The notes below the pieces were generated by a model. It ran no database searches. It saw only the letters and a program-made list of their open reading frames with translations, and was not told the DNA's origin. From NCBI GenBank assembly GCA_963971285.1, contig OZ020246.1, forward strand, positions 21,559,217 to 21,623,216: a stretch of 64,000 bases of DNA, read 5' to 3'. Position 1 is the stretch's first letter; every line of letters begins with the position of its first letter. Positions 13,401 to 23,788 of this stretch are shown here, one piece after another. Position numbers and translations under genes: made by a program. This DNA is from Astropecten irregularis. Lineage: Eukaryota; Echinodermata; Asteroidea; Paxillosida; Astropectinidae.

Positions 13401-16400
13401 ATTGTTTTTTGGAAAAATTCCAGACCACACTTCTCTGCTTTGATGCAGCTTGCAGAGATGGATCTTTCACTCTTGTCAGGAAGACTTACTCAGACATGAC
13501 GATGGAGACAGCATCATTGAGGATACTCTCTCCAAACACCAGCATGTTGAGCAAGGGGTGGACATCGATGGCTGAGAAGATGGCCAGGGTGGCCACGGGA
13601 TCCACGGCCGAGATGAGGGAGCCAAAGGCAAAGCTCTCCACCAGGTCCAGCTTGTAGGCTACCTTTGCCTGCCAAACCAAAACAGAATCATGTCTCATTC
13701 AGATGGAACGTAGTTTATTAGATGTACATATTGCACTATGATATTTCTTCAGTGGGCTAAGCCTTACACAAGCCCAGGAGATAGGTTACACTAATGCCAA
13801 TCAACTAGCCTCTGACACTGAGGCAAGACTGAGAGCCTCTTCATAGCATACACAACCCTGGAAGAGGTGCCCAGCCCACAGCAAGGCCACAAGTGGTTCA
13901 TCCAACCTCACTGAAGCCTCAGGAGATAGGTTACACTAATGCCAATACATAGAAGAAACTAGCCATTGATGCAAGACTGAGAGCCTCTTCACAGCACAAA
14001 CAGCCCTGGAAGAGGTGCCCAGCCCACAGCAAGGCCACAAGTAGTTCCTCCATCCGCATTGAAACCTTGGGGGATTACACTATTCAGCTGGATAACAAAT
14101 GTCCACACTGGTTTGCCATCCAGGGGCCGATTTCACAAAACTCTAAGATTAATCATAACTTTGAGTTGGCGGTTTTTAACGTGGCATCACATTTTGCTTA
14201 GCAATTAAGATTGATTCATGATTTAAGAATAATCTTAGTGCTTTGTGAAATCGACAATGATCAATGGGTCTCTGCTTCCATAGTCATTATCACTAACACT
14301 TTCACTGAGATTCGTAGTGTAAAAAAAACGGTTTACCCATGGATATCCAAGGTACCGACATCTAAATCATTAACTAATTTGAAGGAAGACAGAAAGCAAA
14401 TGACAGTACCTCCCCCAAAAGATAGATTCCTCCGCCCACAACGCTGGCTGAGATGACAGTGCCAAAGACAGCAAACACTATGATGGAGCCAATGTTCTGA
14501 AAGAAATTACCCTACAAGAAAAACAAACAAACAAAAAACAGTGGAACAGGTGAATAGAGACTTCTGTTCTAGTATCACCAGAATAACTACTGAGAATACC
14601 ATACTGGAGTTAAATTTCATAAAGCTGCTTAGTAGTAAGCTACAAATTTTGACTAAGCACAAAAGGACAGGTTGAATAAATGCAGTCAGCTAACAAAAAC
14701 ACATGTGAATGTTATGCTATAAGGAATCAATGGCAAATATTTGGTTGGTTATCTTTTTTTCTTTGTCTCAAGGAAGACTTTCCGTGCTTAGCAATGATTT
14801 TGTGCTTATGCAGCCATTTGGAAAATAGTCTCAGCACTGTATCAACTAAGCTATCTAGCAAAATGATGGAGACTTTCCAGATTGTCAAACATGGAGGGTT
14901 GTGGTGCCTGCCAGAAACACTTGGACAGCCGGCCTATGACACTTTGTGTACACATAATGTATTTCTCATATACCTTCATTGCACACTTCCTGCCTATCCA
15001 CAAGGGTCCATATGACCATGATCCATTCAATGAAAGTGATTCTCAGGGAAACTAATTCTTACCTTGTGCAAGGAGTAACCCGACTCAAAGATGATCGGAG
15101 GAAGAAGAATCAGAAAGAACGTGGTGGGATCCATCATCTCATAATCCTACGGATTAAAGCCAATGGGATTAGTCAGTGTTTAGCCATAGAAATCCACTCC
15201 TTGAAAATCAATCATCCTTGGAATCCCAATAAAACCTATGTTTTCTTTGAGTCATTGAAAAGTGAATGATGACAAATTGACTTAAGCGGGATTCAAACCA
15301 GCAACCTCTGTAATACCATACCAGCGCTCTTAAGCTATCCAGCCCTACGTTGGTGGTGTCCCTAATAGTCAATTATCTTTGTTCGTTTGGCAGTCAGAAG
15401 CCATTAAACCACACACAAACCGCCATATCCCAAGGATCATTTAAGATACACGCAGCATTAACAATGCTGCAACCTGAGAAACAGTATATGAGGGATCACT
15501 CAAAGAGGATGCGGCTTTCCTTTTTATAAGCCACAATTTCTCAATTGGGTTTATGTACATGTGTATGGTAGCCTGTATCATACCGTGATCTTATAAGCTG
15601 AATTGGAATTCTTGGTGAGTAGTGATATGAGACCAATGAGTACGCCAAGGCACACCACCGCTACACTCTCTGGTAATATGTGGAACTTGAACTTGATGAG
15701 AAGATGAACCAGGATGATGCACAGAGCTGGGGAAAACAAAATTTAATTGTTAGTCAAATTTTTCGTCAAGATGATAGAATTATTCAAGTTAGGCTTACCC
15801 TTCAATAATGATCATCACCACCGCATTCTATTCTCAGTATCGTTAGAGCGCACATCAAGTATTTGATCAGGTGGGATTCAAACCCACGACCTCCTGCTTG
15901 CTAGTGCAAGGGTCGCTTTCACGAAGCCCTACTGATCGTAACTTGAGTTACGAAGGATAACACAGTCCCATTGAATCCGATGTAGGGATGCAGTGCTTCA
16001 TAAGTCCAACAACTGAAGAGTTTGGTGAAATCGCAGTGGGTACTGCAATTCATTGAAGGATAAGCCAAATGTGAACAACATCCAATAACATAAAGGATCG
16101 CTTGTTGATTGGAATTCGTTTAACCCACAACAAGTTGGAACAACAGTTATCAGTCAACCAACAATCATTATCACTCATTCAATAAACTTGCACAAATGGG
16201 AAAGATTGATACGACTGATAGTAAGTTGAGTTTGGTGAAATAGACCCATGGGAGCTAGGGTCTCTACAAGTGACCATAGTCCAAGAACAATCACAAGGAA
16301 ACCCCCTCTAGTCTTCTCAAGTCTATGCTGCCTGAATATGACTGTTGTACTGTACCCAGAATGAGCAAGATGAAGAATAATGCCAAGCTGCTTGACGTTT

Positions 16401-18857
16401 CTTCTTCAGCTGAGTTCTCTGCAGGAAGCTGGCTGTCTACTGTCGTTGCCCTTCCAGCAGCTTTTGTGGTCATGCTCTGTAATACTGGCGGTGTGGTGGT
16501 TTCCGTGTCATTGTCAGATCTGCAAATAAAAATTCAAGCAAGAAACATTGTGAAATTCAAGAAAGCCTCAATGATTATTAAATCAAGAAAAGAAACGTAA
16601 AAAACATACATTTCTTACGGGTTTTTCAAGGGAAACAATCAATCGCAACAAGTAGGCCTTTGTGCCATGTGTGGGTGACTGGGTGTGTTACCTGTGTACG
16701 TGTTGAGTAGCTTTGGTTGTCAACCAACTCCCCTCATATAATTTCCCTGAAAACTCAGAACCCTTTCCAAAACCTTACTTTCCGCCGAGGAAAGAATTCC
16801 ACTGATGACCATTAATACGGAAAAAAGATTATATCCTCCATCCAAGAGTTAAACTATTCAAGTTATTGGATACAAGTCATGGTGAACTTCAATCTCAGGT
16901 GGACGTGTATAAAACTAGGTTAGCATATCTGAAAAGCGAGTTTTACAGTGTTTATTTTTACCTATAATTATACACTTCGAATGCAGCGGCAGCCATTAAA
17001 AAAAAAAAAATGCCATATGAATTGAAGTGTTGGTTTACACATGGAGGAATCTAATCCATGGCTTAGATTTGTGTACTACAACTGTACATTTACAACTAAA
17101 CTGAAGTGGAATTCTTCCATTCCAGAGTCACTTACTACTACTAGTACTAGCTAGTTTTATATTTACTAGTTTTAAGCGAGTTTACTTTACTGTAGAAGCT
17201 GGGTATCTACAGTAAAATCATTCCACGATGGGGCGCTTGGGTGTTACCTCAGTTTAGTACACTCTCAGGGTAGCTGGTACCCAGCTTCTACACAGTGGCG
17301 TAACCAGACTTTTGAGTCTGGGGGGCACAAGAGGGGCACTAGCAATTGTTGGGGGGGGGGGCAAACTTTTTATATATTATATATTTTTTTCACCAACCCA
17401 AATTTCAAATGGGGGGGCACGAGGGGGGCACGAGGTATTCCAGGGGGGGCACGTGCCCCCCCTGGCCCCCCCTTGGCGACGCCACTGCTTCTACAGTATC
17501 GTCCGGTCATGTGTTTTCACCCGGCATGTGTTTTCGCTCCCCAAATTTGACTCCTGTTTACCGCGAGATCGTGCAAGATTCTTTGTGATTAGTATCCCTG
17601 AAGTAATCACTACACTCAGGGCTATCTCCAACATTCAGGATGTTGAAAATAAAGTTTCCAGTCGTGAGTGATAGTCAAAAGTTACAAAACTATGTAATTT
17701 TGGGTGTATATTACTAATGCATTCTTAAGGCTAATGTTCAAACGTTTATAAAAGACTCAATCTGTGGACAAATATTCCAAACTAAACTGTCGTCTGCTCA
17801 AGCAACTTTCATTTTTCTGATGTCAGACGGCAGGTTATGTGACCCTGTTGCGATCAGGGTTTTTATGGCGTGCCAACGAGACAAAAGTGTTAAAGTCTTT
17901 CTCTAATGGGAGTGACAGTGTTTTGTTTTTCTCCTTTAAATTTTAACTTTGATAAGCTGATGTATCCATGTTTAGGCCGCTCATAATGATGCCAGATATT
18001 ATAAAAAATGCTGTGATAATATTTCGCATCAAGATAAACAATTAGATTTAATTTTATTTGGCTTTAAATATGTCATGCATGATATTGTTGATAAATTATC
18101 TATAATTCACACTCTTGGAATCAAGACTGTTTTAGAACCTTTTTAAAATAAACTCAATTGACCCAGTAAGAAGAATCGAGTCAGGACAATATTCCAGCCG
18201 TTTTTGAGTGACTTGGTGCGCCATAACTACCCCGATGTCAATGAACTTTGCCGCTCAGCCAAGGGGTTGAAAACACATGACGTCGCGTTTACATGGCGGA
18301 ATTGGTGTCCCTTTAAATGACGGACAATATTTTCAAAGAAAAGACTTGAACTTCAAGGATTTTTACAGATAATAATCTGGAAGTGTCCAGTTGAAAGGTT
18401 TGATGAGTGATTTTCTGATATTCCATTTCGTTTTCATTTTTGAGAAACTTTCCTGTTCATCGGAGCGAAAACCGATAACTGCAGGATAAACTAACTAGCT
18501 TAGCCTACCTAAATACGACTGGGTCTCCATACCAGCTACCCTGAGTGTACTAAACTGAGGTAACGCCGGCGCTTGAGACATGCAAAACTGTGAAATTCGG
18601 TCATCATAAAGAACTATCCTAATCAGTAATCTATTCTAATTTTAATACCGTGTTCCGTTCATTGTGGTATTGGGTCCTCCATGTTCGGGCTCAACAGTCC
18701 CCGCTGTCTTCGGCCAGTCATCGACATCGACATAGCTACCGCCAACACCATCACTGTTTACATCAGGAATTCCAGATTTATGATCCTCCAAAGCGATACA
18801 TTCATGCCAGCCAATATAAGCGATTAAATACACCCCTACTAATATTAAAACTTTCAT
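7418..18857 (-). CDS. SLC9A8: SLC9A8 (NHE8) endomembrane Na+/H+ exchanger
   Basis: Fifteen coding exons: 18649-18857, 16356-16519, 15584-15726, 15063-15146, 14410-14511, 13490-13668, 12736-12874, 12107-12212, 11464-11580, 10156-10238, 9466-9577, 9165-9307, 8503-8565, 7818-7961 and 7418-7546. They give 1917 nt, or 638 codons plus stop; human NHE8 is about 580 residues. Exon 1 encodes a hydrophobic, signal-like N-terminus. The CPA1 exchanger core carries LPPIIFESGYSLHK, SLISAVDPVATLAIF (about 251-265) and GESILNDAVSIV (about 280-290) with the conserved Asp residues of the transport site. It continues with MSHYTHHNLSP and the cytoplasmic tail EHLSELTEEEYE...PFFTRRFTNK, which is diagnostic for NHE8 within the family. 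Family knowledge: it exchanges luminal H+ for Na+ or K+ in Golgi, endosomes and some apical membranes. The longer N-terminal Ser/Thr-rich segment before the first shared membrane helix is the main difference. Intron 7 is a probable U12-type intron (see 12213-12735). Confidence 0.93.
8851..8990 (+). repeat. tRNA-derived SINE, family 1
   Basis: A plus-strand tRNA-like head with box A AGCTCAATTGGTAGAGCG and box B AGGTTTGAATCC, then the family tail CAATTTTCTTTGTTCACC. It is antisense to SLC9A8, in intron 12. Confidence 0.65.
9620..10130 (+). repeat. Compound of two family-1 SINE copies
   Basis: The 5' unique block (GATCCTTGGGATATAGCA ... CAAAGATAATTGACTATTAG), the tRNA-like block (GCTCAGTTGGTAGAGCAC) and the tail (CAATTTGTCTTTGTTCAC) occur in order. 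The 5' unique block then appears a second time from about 9985. So one copy is interrupted or partly duplicated. It lies in SLC9A8 intron 10, antisense to the gene. Confidence 0.6.
10339..11025. mobile_element. Non-autonomous hAT-like element with 8-bp target duplication
   Basis: Terminal inverted repeats TAAGGCTGAAACGATAC and its complement bound 687 bp. The flanks are a perfect 8-bp direct repeat CCGTACAG (10331-10338 and 11026-11033). An 8-bp duplication with short inverted ends is the hAT signature. The subterminal zones are rich in CGATA/TATCG. Inside is a direct repeat of AGCTTCAGTCATG (about 10700 and 10840). No transposase frame exists. It lies in SLC9A8 intron 9. Confidence 0.85.
11690..12000 (-). 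repeat. tRNA-derived SINE, family 2, second copy
   Basis: The minus strand opens with GGTGCTGTGGCCTAGTGGTC, which is box A-like, and has GGGTTCAAATC as box B. The remainder matches the copy at 1603-1945 in block order. It lies in SLC9A8 intron 8. Confidence 0.6.
12213..12735 (-). other. SLC9A8: U12-type AT-AC intron (SLC9A8 intron 7)
   Basis: On the minus strand the intron starts ATATCCTTTT at 12735, the full U12-type 5' splice site consensus, and ends TATAC at 12213. A branch-site match CCTTGAC lies at 12225-12231, which puts the branch A 13 nt from the 3' end, inside the usual window. With this intron removed the protein reads GLVSAL-LLKHIDLRKTPSLEF, which is the NHE8 sequence. A GT-AG reading either inserts about 20 foreign residues or deletes LLK. 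The total CDS is divisible by three only with phase-0 ends here. The 523-bp intron contains a retrotransposon fragment. Confidence 0.85.
12318..12590 (+). mobile_element. 3' end of a non-LTR retrotransposon (degenerate)
   Basis: Conceptual translation on the plus strand shows the C-terminal pieces KRRKLRWYGHV, IEGGRKNGR and WTGLSFAESQKAAQNREEW, broken by stops and frameshifts. This block is typical of the C-terminus of widespread LINE reverse transcriptases. The trailing ATGCCCCAATGACCAGACGG is the usual tail. It is a dead 5'-truncated copy, antisense to SLC9A8. Confidence 0.65.
13010..13345. repeat. Pair of family-1 SINE pieces in opposite orientation
   Basis: A minus-strand tail and box B (GGTTCAAATCC) at 13010-13090 and a plus-strand box B (GGTTCGAATCC) plus tail (CAATTGTTCTTTCTTCAC) at 13215-13345 flank a short spacer. 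The tRNA-like heads are damaged. It lies in SLC9A8 intron 6. Confidence 0.55.
13770..14062. repeat. Tandem duplication, unit about 145 bp
   Basis: The block starting AGGAGATAGGTTACACTAAT at 13776 recurs at 13921. Both copies continue through GACTGAGAGCCTCTTCA and GAAGAGGTGCCCAGCC. There are two copies in SLC9A8 intron 5. Function unknown. Confidence 0.75.
14131..14257. repeat. Short inverted-repeat element, GGGCCGATTTCACAAA family
   Basis: Ends GCCGATTTCACAAAACTCTA and AGTGCTTTGTGAAATCG are inverted repeats around a core with TTGCTTAGCAATTAAGATTG. The same core and ends recur at about 30550, 35735, 45848, 54366 and 55295. It is a small non-autonomous element. Confidence 0.6.
15245..15520 (-). 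repeat. tRNA-derived SINE, family 1, near full length
   Basis: Minus-strand copy with the 5' unique block, the tRNA-like block (box B GGTTTGAATCCCGC) and the tail. It matches 51925-52235 block for block. The tRNA-like part has lost several anticodon-arm bases. It lies in SLC9A8 intron 3. Confidence 0.7.
16788..17120. repeat. Inverted-repeat element, AAGAATTCCACT family, second copy
   Basis: AAGAATTCCACT at 16792-16803 and AGTGGAATTCTT at 17105-17116 bound a segment that shares internal blocks (ACTTCAATCTCAGGTG, CACTTCGAATGCAGCGG) with the copy at 4897-5179. It lies in SLC9A8 intron 1. Confidence 0.5.
17232..18575. mobile_element. 1.3-kb element with about 40-bp terminal inverted repeats
   Basis: GTTACCTCAGTTTAGTACAC near 17243 and GTGTACTAAACTGAGGTAAC ending at 18564 are inverted copies within longer ends (GGTAGCTGGTA / TACCAGCTACC). 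The spacer also carries AAAACACATG-type blocks in both orientations. No long reading frame is present. A separate hAT-like element has inserted near its left end. It occupies most of the distal part of SLC9A8 intron 1. Confidence 0.6.
17293..17487. mobile_element. Short hAT-like element nested in a larger element
   Basis: It is 195 bp, begins CAGTGGCGTAACC and ends GGCGACGCCACTG. A perfect 8-bp direct repeat CTTCTACA flanks it (17285-17292 and 17488-17495). The inside is G-run-rich, with a central palindrome GGGGGGCACGTGCCCCCC. These are hAT features. The nesting shows it is younger than the host element. Confidence 0.85.
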
Positions 18858-21800
18858 AATTTGTCGATAATTGGCCTCAGAACAAAAATGATTCGGTCAA
18901 CTCAGGAAACACAGACAGCTTGCTGACGACGGTAAAAATAAATATATAGCGCCGCCTACGTTGAATGAATTGAAAATCTGAAAGCAACCTCGCCCTCAAA
19001 AAGTACGACCATTGCCTGTTTAAATGAGCGCATAACAAATTCACTTAATTTTGATAACAATTTTTTTTTACTATGATACGGCACATTTTGGGAAATTATT
19101 ATCATTTTTGATCTAGATTTTGTTTTAGCGAGTGCGCTGTTTAGGCATAAATGTAATCAGCTACCCAATAAACGTTGATTGATTCTGGATACTCAACCAG
19201 GGGTTTGTTATTGAAAAACCCTGTGACAGACAGTCCCAAACCATTTAATGGGTGCGTTCGTTTAGCTTCTTCGGGGCTATATCGGCCTAGGAATTGTCGC
19301 ATATACAGCACATAAGAGGCGAGATGTTGCCGATAAGGTTGACTCATAATTCACTAAACGAACGCAACCATTCTGCAGCTAAAGGCGCCTTTCCATATGC
19401 GCGTTTTTTCATCCGCTGCGTATACGTTGCGTGTCCGTAGCGTTGCAAAAAAATCGATCATTATAAAAAAACAAGCGACCCTTTCCATTATGTGCGCGTG
19501 CGTTTGAAAAGGTCGCGTGCGTCTTTTTAATGGGCAATTTTAACGCACACGCAACGTACACGCAGCGTATACGCAGCGGATGAAAAAACGCACTTATGGA
19601 AAGGCGCCTTTATGCGTGTGGTGTTGATTCATAGAGTAGATTCAAGTCTGTTGAGTAAATGGTTCCTTCGTTCGTAGCAGACGGATTCAAGAAAGTATAT
19701 CCTCATTGATAATGCTCAGTCGAAACAAATATCGATAGCAAATATCGATATTTTTGTCGGTTTTCCATATCATACCCAAGAATTGACTCCATCAAACATA
19801 CCTAATATCGTCAACCATCCCCCACAATGAATGGAGATAGTCCATGATAATAACGTCAACATCTATATACCCATCCCATTACCGGTAATAATGTTAACAG
19901 AATGATAATGGAGCTGGGATGCAACCACACAGTTCATGGGATAAGCGTTCGCTTATGATTACATTCATGGCAGTTACTAATCTTAAAAAAAAACACCTCA
20001 AGCCCGCTCCTTGTATTAATCGATTGCAAAGAATGAAGACGGTACAGCGTCAAACTGGACCGTAGACCAGGGAGCCCCGGGCCCGGTCTTTTCCCCTACT
20101 GTCTAGTAGTACTGACTTGAGAGACCCATTGTTCAGCAACCTGGCTTCACCTTATTGACGTAAAAGGTACCGGTAACATCATTTATAAAGACGGGATAAG
20201 CAGTCTTGCACAGGCCAATAGCTCTTTATTGATTTCTGTCCTTCGGCCTCTTCAGACTTGGGCCCAGTGGCAGACGGACGGCATAATAAGCACAACAACA
20301 GGTTGAGCGCCGGTAAGGTGATGATGTGTGTACTGGCAGCCGTTGGGTCCGTTGCTGTATTTGTATTGTGCTTGTGCGCTATTATGACACACCTGTACGG
20401 CAGCTTCTTAGATACATCCTTTTGATCTTTCCTTCCGTCAGCAGATCGGATAAGATATCCTAGCGAATGTGGGTTCCATCCCAGATGTAATACAGGTAGG
20501 TGTTTTTCAATCTGCCTATATTCAATTCGTGTCTCAAACTGCTGCAAAATTGCCCATCAACCAAAATAATGACCCCAAATTCATCAAAATACTTGAGGGT
20601 TAATTGCGTTATGAGAGCCTCACGACGTTTCGTTCCTAGTAGCAGCATAATGATTTAGGTTAAATACATTTACGACACTTTCACTTTTCTGCATGCTTCG
20701 ACCGGCCGTGGAGGATGGATGTAGATGGATAAGAAGGCCCCATCTTTATTAATTCAAGCTGTGACAAAGTAATTATACGGTTTACGGTGATTATTATGTG
20801 ACAGTCAAAAGACGAAGAGAACTTATAAAACCAGACTATGTTCTGTGAACTTGCAAAAGGTATCTTTCCACCACCGAAGTCATAACTTGCATGGCAAGGA
20901 GTCGTGCTGATTTCTGGAGAATAACTTGTACATACTGTACATTTTATACACGGCAATTGGGAGTGGCAATTTGCCTGCATGATGAGGAGTATAATTGCAT
21001 AAGTGGCCGGTCGTGACTCATGATGCAGCTAGCTGCCATAAGATCAGTGCTCCTCAATTACCAATGAATTGAGTTCAGATAGTGTCAATATTATTGCACC
21101 GTCCGATACATCGCCGAAGAAAACTGACTGGCAAGTGGCAACCAGAATGTAATAATAAAGACTTTTGCTTATGTCATCGATTTGTTGTGTCTTTTCCGGT
21201 CATTTAATAAATTATGATTTCAAACGTTATGAAATTCACTATGACTACTGTCGTGTGTTAGCCCATAAATCAATGGTAGTACGTGTACATGATTGTAAGC
21301 GAGGAACACACTCAAGTGTATAGGGAAAAGTACATAGTACATAGCACATCCTCTTTGTGGCAGTGAATGTACAGTTAGTTAACCAATTATTTGTTTTACA
21401 GAGTGTAAATCTCTACCAACTTCATTGACTTCCTTTCATTTTGATAACCAAAATGATCCAAGACCTCTCGTTTATGCTACAACAATTTTGTATGATATTA
21501 TAATACGGGAACGTTGGTTGGTTACCTACGGGGCTCATAAAGTGCCATACAAATCTGCAAACAATAACAAAACAGGAAAGTAACACCCTGTTCTCCATAA
21601 CTACTCAAGACAACAGGGAGAATACATTCCACTATCTTAATGTCGTAAGATAAAGCCCAAGATAAAACCAGATAGTATCTACTCTTGTAGTCCTGTCTCC
21701 TGAGATATCATGAGAGGAGGGCAGAGGGTTGTCGATTTTTTTTTCTCGGCAAGTGGGTGTCACTTTAAGACCTCCGTACAACTATCTTGCCTGCGAGAGC

Positions 21801-21925
21801 TCATTTTTTAAAATCGATTATTTTCCCTTTTATTCTGTACTTTTCGAAATCCAGGAGTCCAATCCAGATGCACACAGCCCCCGGCTTGTCGCTAGTCCAG
21901 TCACCATCCACCACTGAGAAACAAA
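18858..21925. other. Divergent intergenic region, SLC9A8 to GT31 gene
   Basis: This stretch must hold the SLC9A8 promoter on the left and that of the glycosyltransferase on the right, since the genes diverge. I see a palindromic element at 19382-19610 and, just left of it, a short inverted pair GTGCGTTCGTTTAG / CTAAACGAACGCAAC (about 19252-19367). Scattered ACATGTAC-type palindromes are also present. Small frames at 19141-19347 and 20460-20648 have no family signature and I do not call them. Confidence 0.5.
19382..19610. mobile_element. Palindromic MITE with TA target duplication
   Basis: The first about 60 bp (AAGGCGCCTTTCCATATGCG onward) are the inverted complement of the last about 60 bp. 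Both ends abut TA (19380-19381 and 19611-19612). The inside is GCGTGCGT-rich and non-coding. TA duplication with long inverted ends suggests a Tc1/mariner-type or similar source transposase. Confidence 0.75.
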
Positions 21926-23788
21926 ATGCGGCGTATTCGGTGTCCGTTCAAGGCGTTTTTGCTGACGATACTCTTTGGAATCACCAGCACGCTTTCTATG
22001 CTGTATATTTTGGAACATACCGAAAGCACGCATCGCTACTTCAAATCGATGATGGATAATTCCAATAGACTGGAGAATCTTCCGTTGCAGGGTGGGACCC
22101 TGATCGCCGCTGACACCGGGCACGGTGAGAGTAATTGTACAGTTCTTCAGAAGGCAAAGGATAGATTCGCTAGGGGGAGCAACAAGTCGGCATCAGTACA
22201 TAAGGAAGGAGGTAAAAATGCGACAAGCGGTGACTTATCAGAGCATGGTCGAAGTAAAGCGGCAGAAAGTGACAAACCCGTCGCAGGCAAAAGTGGTCAA
22301 AAGACTGGCAATGCGACAGAGAACGACCGGGGGAAACCGGCCGTGGAGCCAGTAGTGCAAGGAGGTCAAAATGCTCCAGCGGAAGATCCCAAGATTGCTG
22401 GGAACAAAACGAAACCCGTGCAATCACTGCAGGGGAAGAAGCCGGTCGAGGGTGATGGAGGCAAGGCTGTGAAGCCGGCCTCCCCACCTGTTGGGAATAA
22501 AGCCGACAACCACAACAAGACTCATGGTCAAAATCCACAAGCGAAGAACGGCAAAGAAAATGTCAAGCCAGCTCTGAAGCCAGAAGAGGTAGGCACAAAA
22601 CAGAATGGTGGAGCGGCAGCTGACAGCAAACCAGATGCAAAGAAGGGAGACCAAAAACAAGACACTCCGAAGGAGACGAACAAACAGGTCCCAGATACTG
22701 CAAAGGCACCGAACAAGCCGGTGGTGCCACAGGTTTATTTTAATGGTGTCAAACTGAATGAATGGCGTAAGACAAATCTCACGAAGCCGGTATGGTCACT
22801 GGAAAAGAAAGCACCCGCGGATAAGGAGTGGAAGAAATCCGCTAGTGGGCCTGGGAAACCAGACTCGGCAAAACAAGAGGGAAACCCACAGAAATGGAAA
22901 CCGCCACAAAATGGTGGACAGTCGGGCAGCGGGGTCGATCCATTAGTGGCGCATAACTTCAACCTGATCTTGAACGAGCCAATGGCGTGCAAGACCCCCA
23001 CTGGTCTCGCGAAGGATGTCTTCCTGCTCATCCTCGTCGTGTCCATGCACGACCACAGAAACATCCGGCAGGCGATTCGCGATACGTGGGGCAGCCCCAA
23101 GGAGCTGAGAGGCAGGAAGATCGTGACGCTCTTCCTGCTGGGGAAGAGCGACAACAGCGCCTACAATCTGCACACGCGGAGCGAGAGCGGGCGGACTCAC
23201 GACATCCTCATGGAGGACTTCATGGACAACTACAAGAACCTCAGCCTGAAGACCATGATGGCTATGAAGTGGGTGGGGCAATACTGCCCCCAGGCGTCCT
23301 ATGTTCTGAAAGTCGACGACGACATGTACATCAGTCAGCCGAAACTCTTCGATTTGCTGACCGATCTGGCGACGCCTAAGAACCGTTTCGTGACCGGGCA
23401 CGTCTTCAGCTTCATGGAGCCCATCAGAGACAGCACTCGCAAAAACTACATGCCCGTGGAGATCTTCCGGGGACCGAAGTACCCGCCTTACTGCGCAGGG
23501 GCGGCTTACGTCATGTCCGGTGATGTACCTCAACTGGTCTACAGCATGGCCGCTCTCATGCCCAGATACGTCCACATTGAGGATGTTCTCGTGGGTATTT
23601 GTCTCAAAAAGCTTGGCATTGCACCGGTTCAGAACAACGGGTTCAGACACAACAACATGCCCTTCATCCCTTACCAATACTGCGATTACCGAGGTGTCAT
23701 AACCATGCACGGTGCACTTAAAGATAACATGCTGGATATTTGGGAAAGCGAACACCAAGATCACAACGCAGAGACGTGTAAATATTAA
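21926..23788 (+). CDS. Beta-1,3-galactosyltransferase-like protein (GT31) with long stem, single exon
   Basis: A 620-residue type II membrane protein encoded without introns. A short basic cytosolic tail is followed by one membrane anchor (about residues 9-28). Then comes a stem of about 315 residues rich in Lys, Pro, Gly and Asn (30-345), with several N-glycosylation sequons. The catalytic GT31 domain (about 350-610) shows RQAIRDTWG (391-399), FLLG (403-406), HDILMEDFMDNYKNLSLKT (435-453), the metal-binding DDD in LKVDDDM (474-476), YPPYCAGAAYVMSG (519-532) and EDVLVG (552-557). Family knowledge: such Golgi enzymes add Gal or GlcNAc in beta-1,3 linkage from a UDP-sugar. The exact donor and acceptor cannot be told from sequence. 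Usual members have 320-420 residues, so the stem is far longer. The catalytic half is markedly GC-richer than the flanks. Confidence 0.92.
   Translation: MRRIRCPFKAFLLTILFGITSTLSMLYILEHTESTHRYFKSMMDNSNRLENLPLQGGTLIAADTGHGESNCTVLQKAKDRFARGSNKSASVHKEGGKNATSGDLSEHGRSKAAESDKPVAGKSGQKTGNATENDRGKPAVEPVVQGGQNAPAEDPKIAGNKTKPVQSLQGKKPVEGDGGKAVKPASPPVGNKADNHNKTHGQNPQAKNGKENVKPALKPEEVGTKQNGGAAADSKPDAKKGDQKQDTPKETNKQVPDTAKAPNKPVVPQVYFNGVKLNEWRKTNLTKPVWSLEKKAPADKEWKKSASGPGKPDSAKQEGNPQKWKPPQNGGQSGSGVDPLVAHNFNLILNEPMACKTPTGLAKDVFLLILVVSMHDHRNIRQAIRDTWGSPKELRGRKIVTLFLLGKSDNSAYNLHTRSESGRTHDILMEDFMDNYKNLSLKTMMAMKWVGQYCPQASYVLKVDDDMYISQPKLFDLLTDLATPKNRFVTGHVFSFMEPIRDSTRKNYMPVEIFRGPKYPPYCAGAAYVMSGDVPQLVYSMAALMPRYVHIEDVLVGICLKKLGIAPVQNNGFRHNNMPFIPYQYCDYRGVITMHGALKDNMLDIWESEHQDHNAETCKY

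Noticed and set aside
19141..19347. 68-codon minus-strand frame with balanced composition
   Set aside because: No recognisable family, short, and bounded by an inverted repeat pair. A protein search could reopen it.
22943..23764. 273-codon minus-strand frame opposite the GT31 gene
   Set aside because: Antisense shadow of a GC-rich catalytic domain; no family motif.
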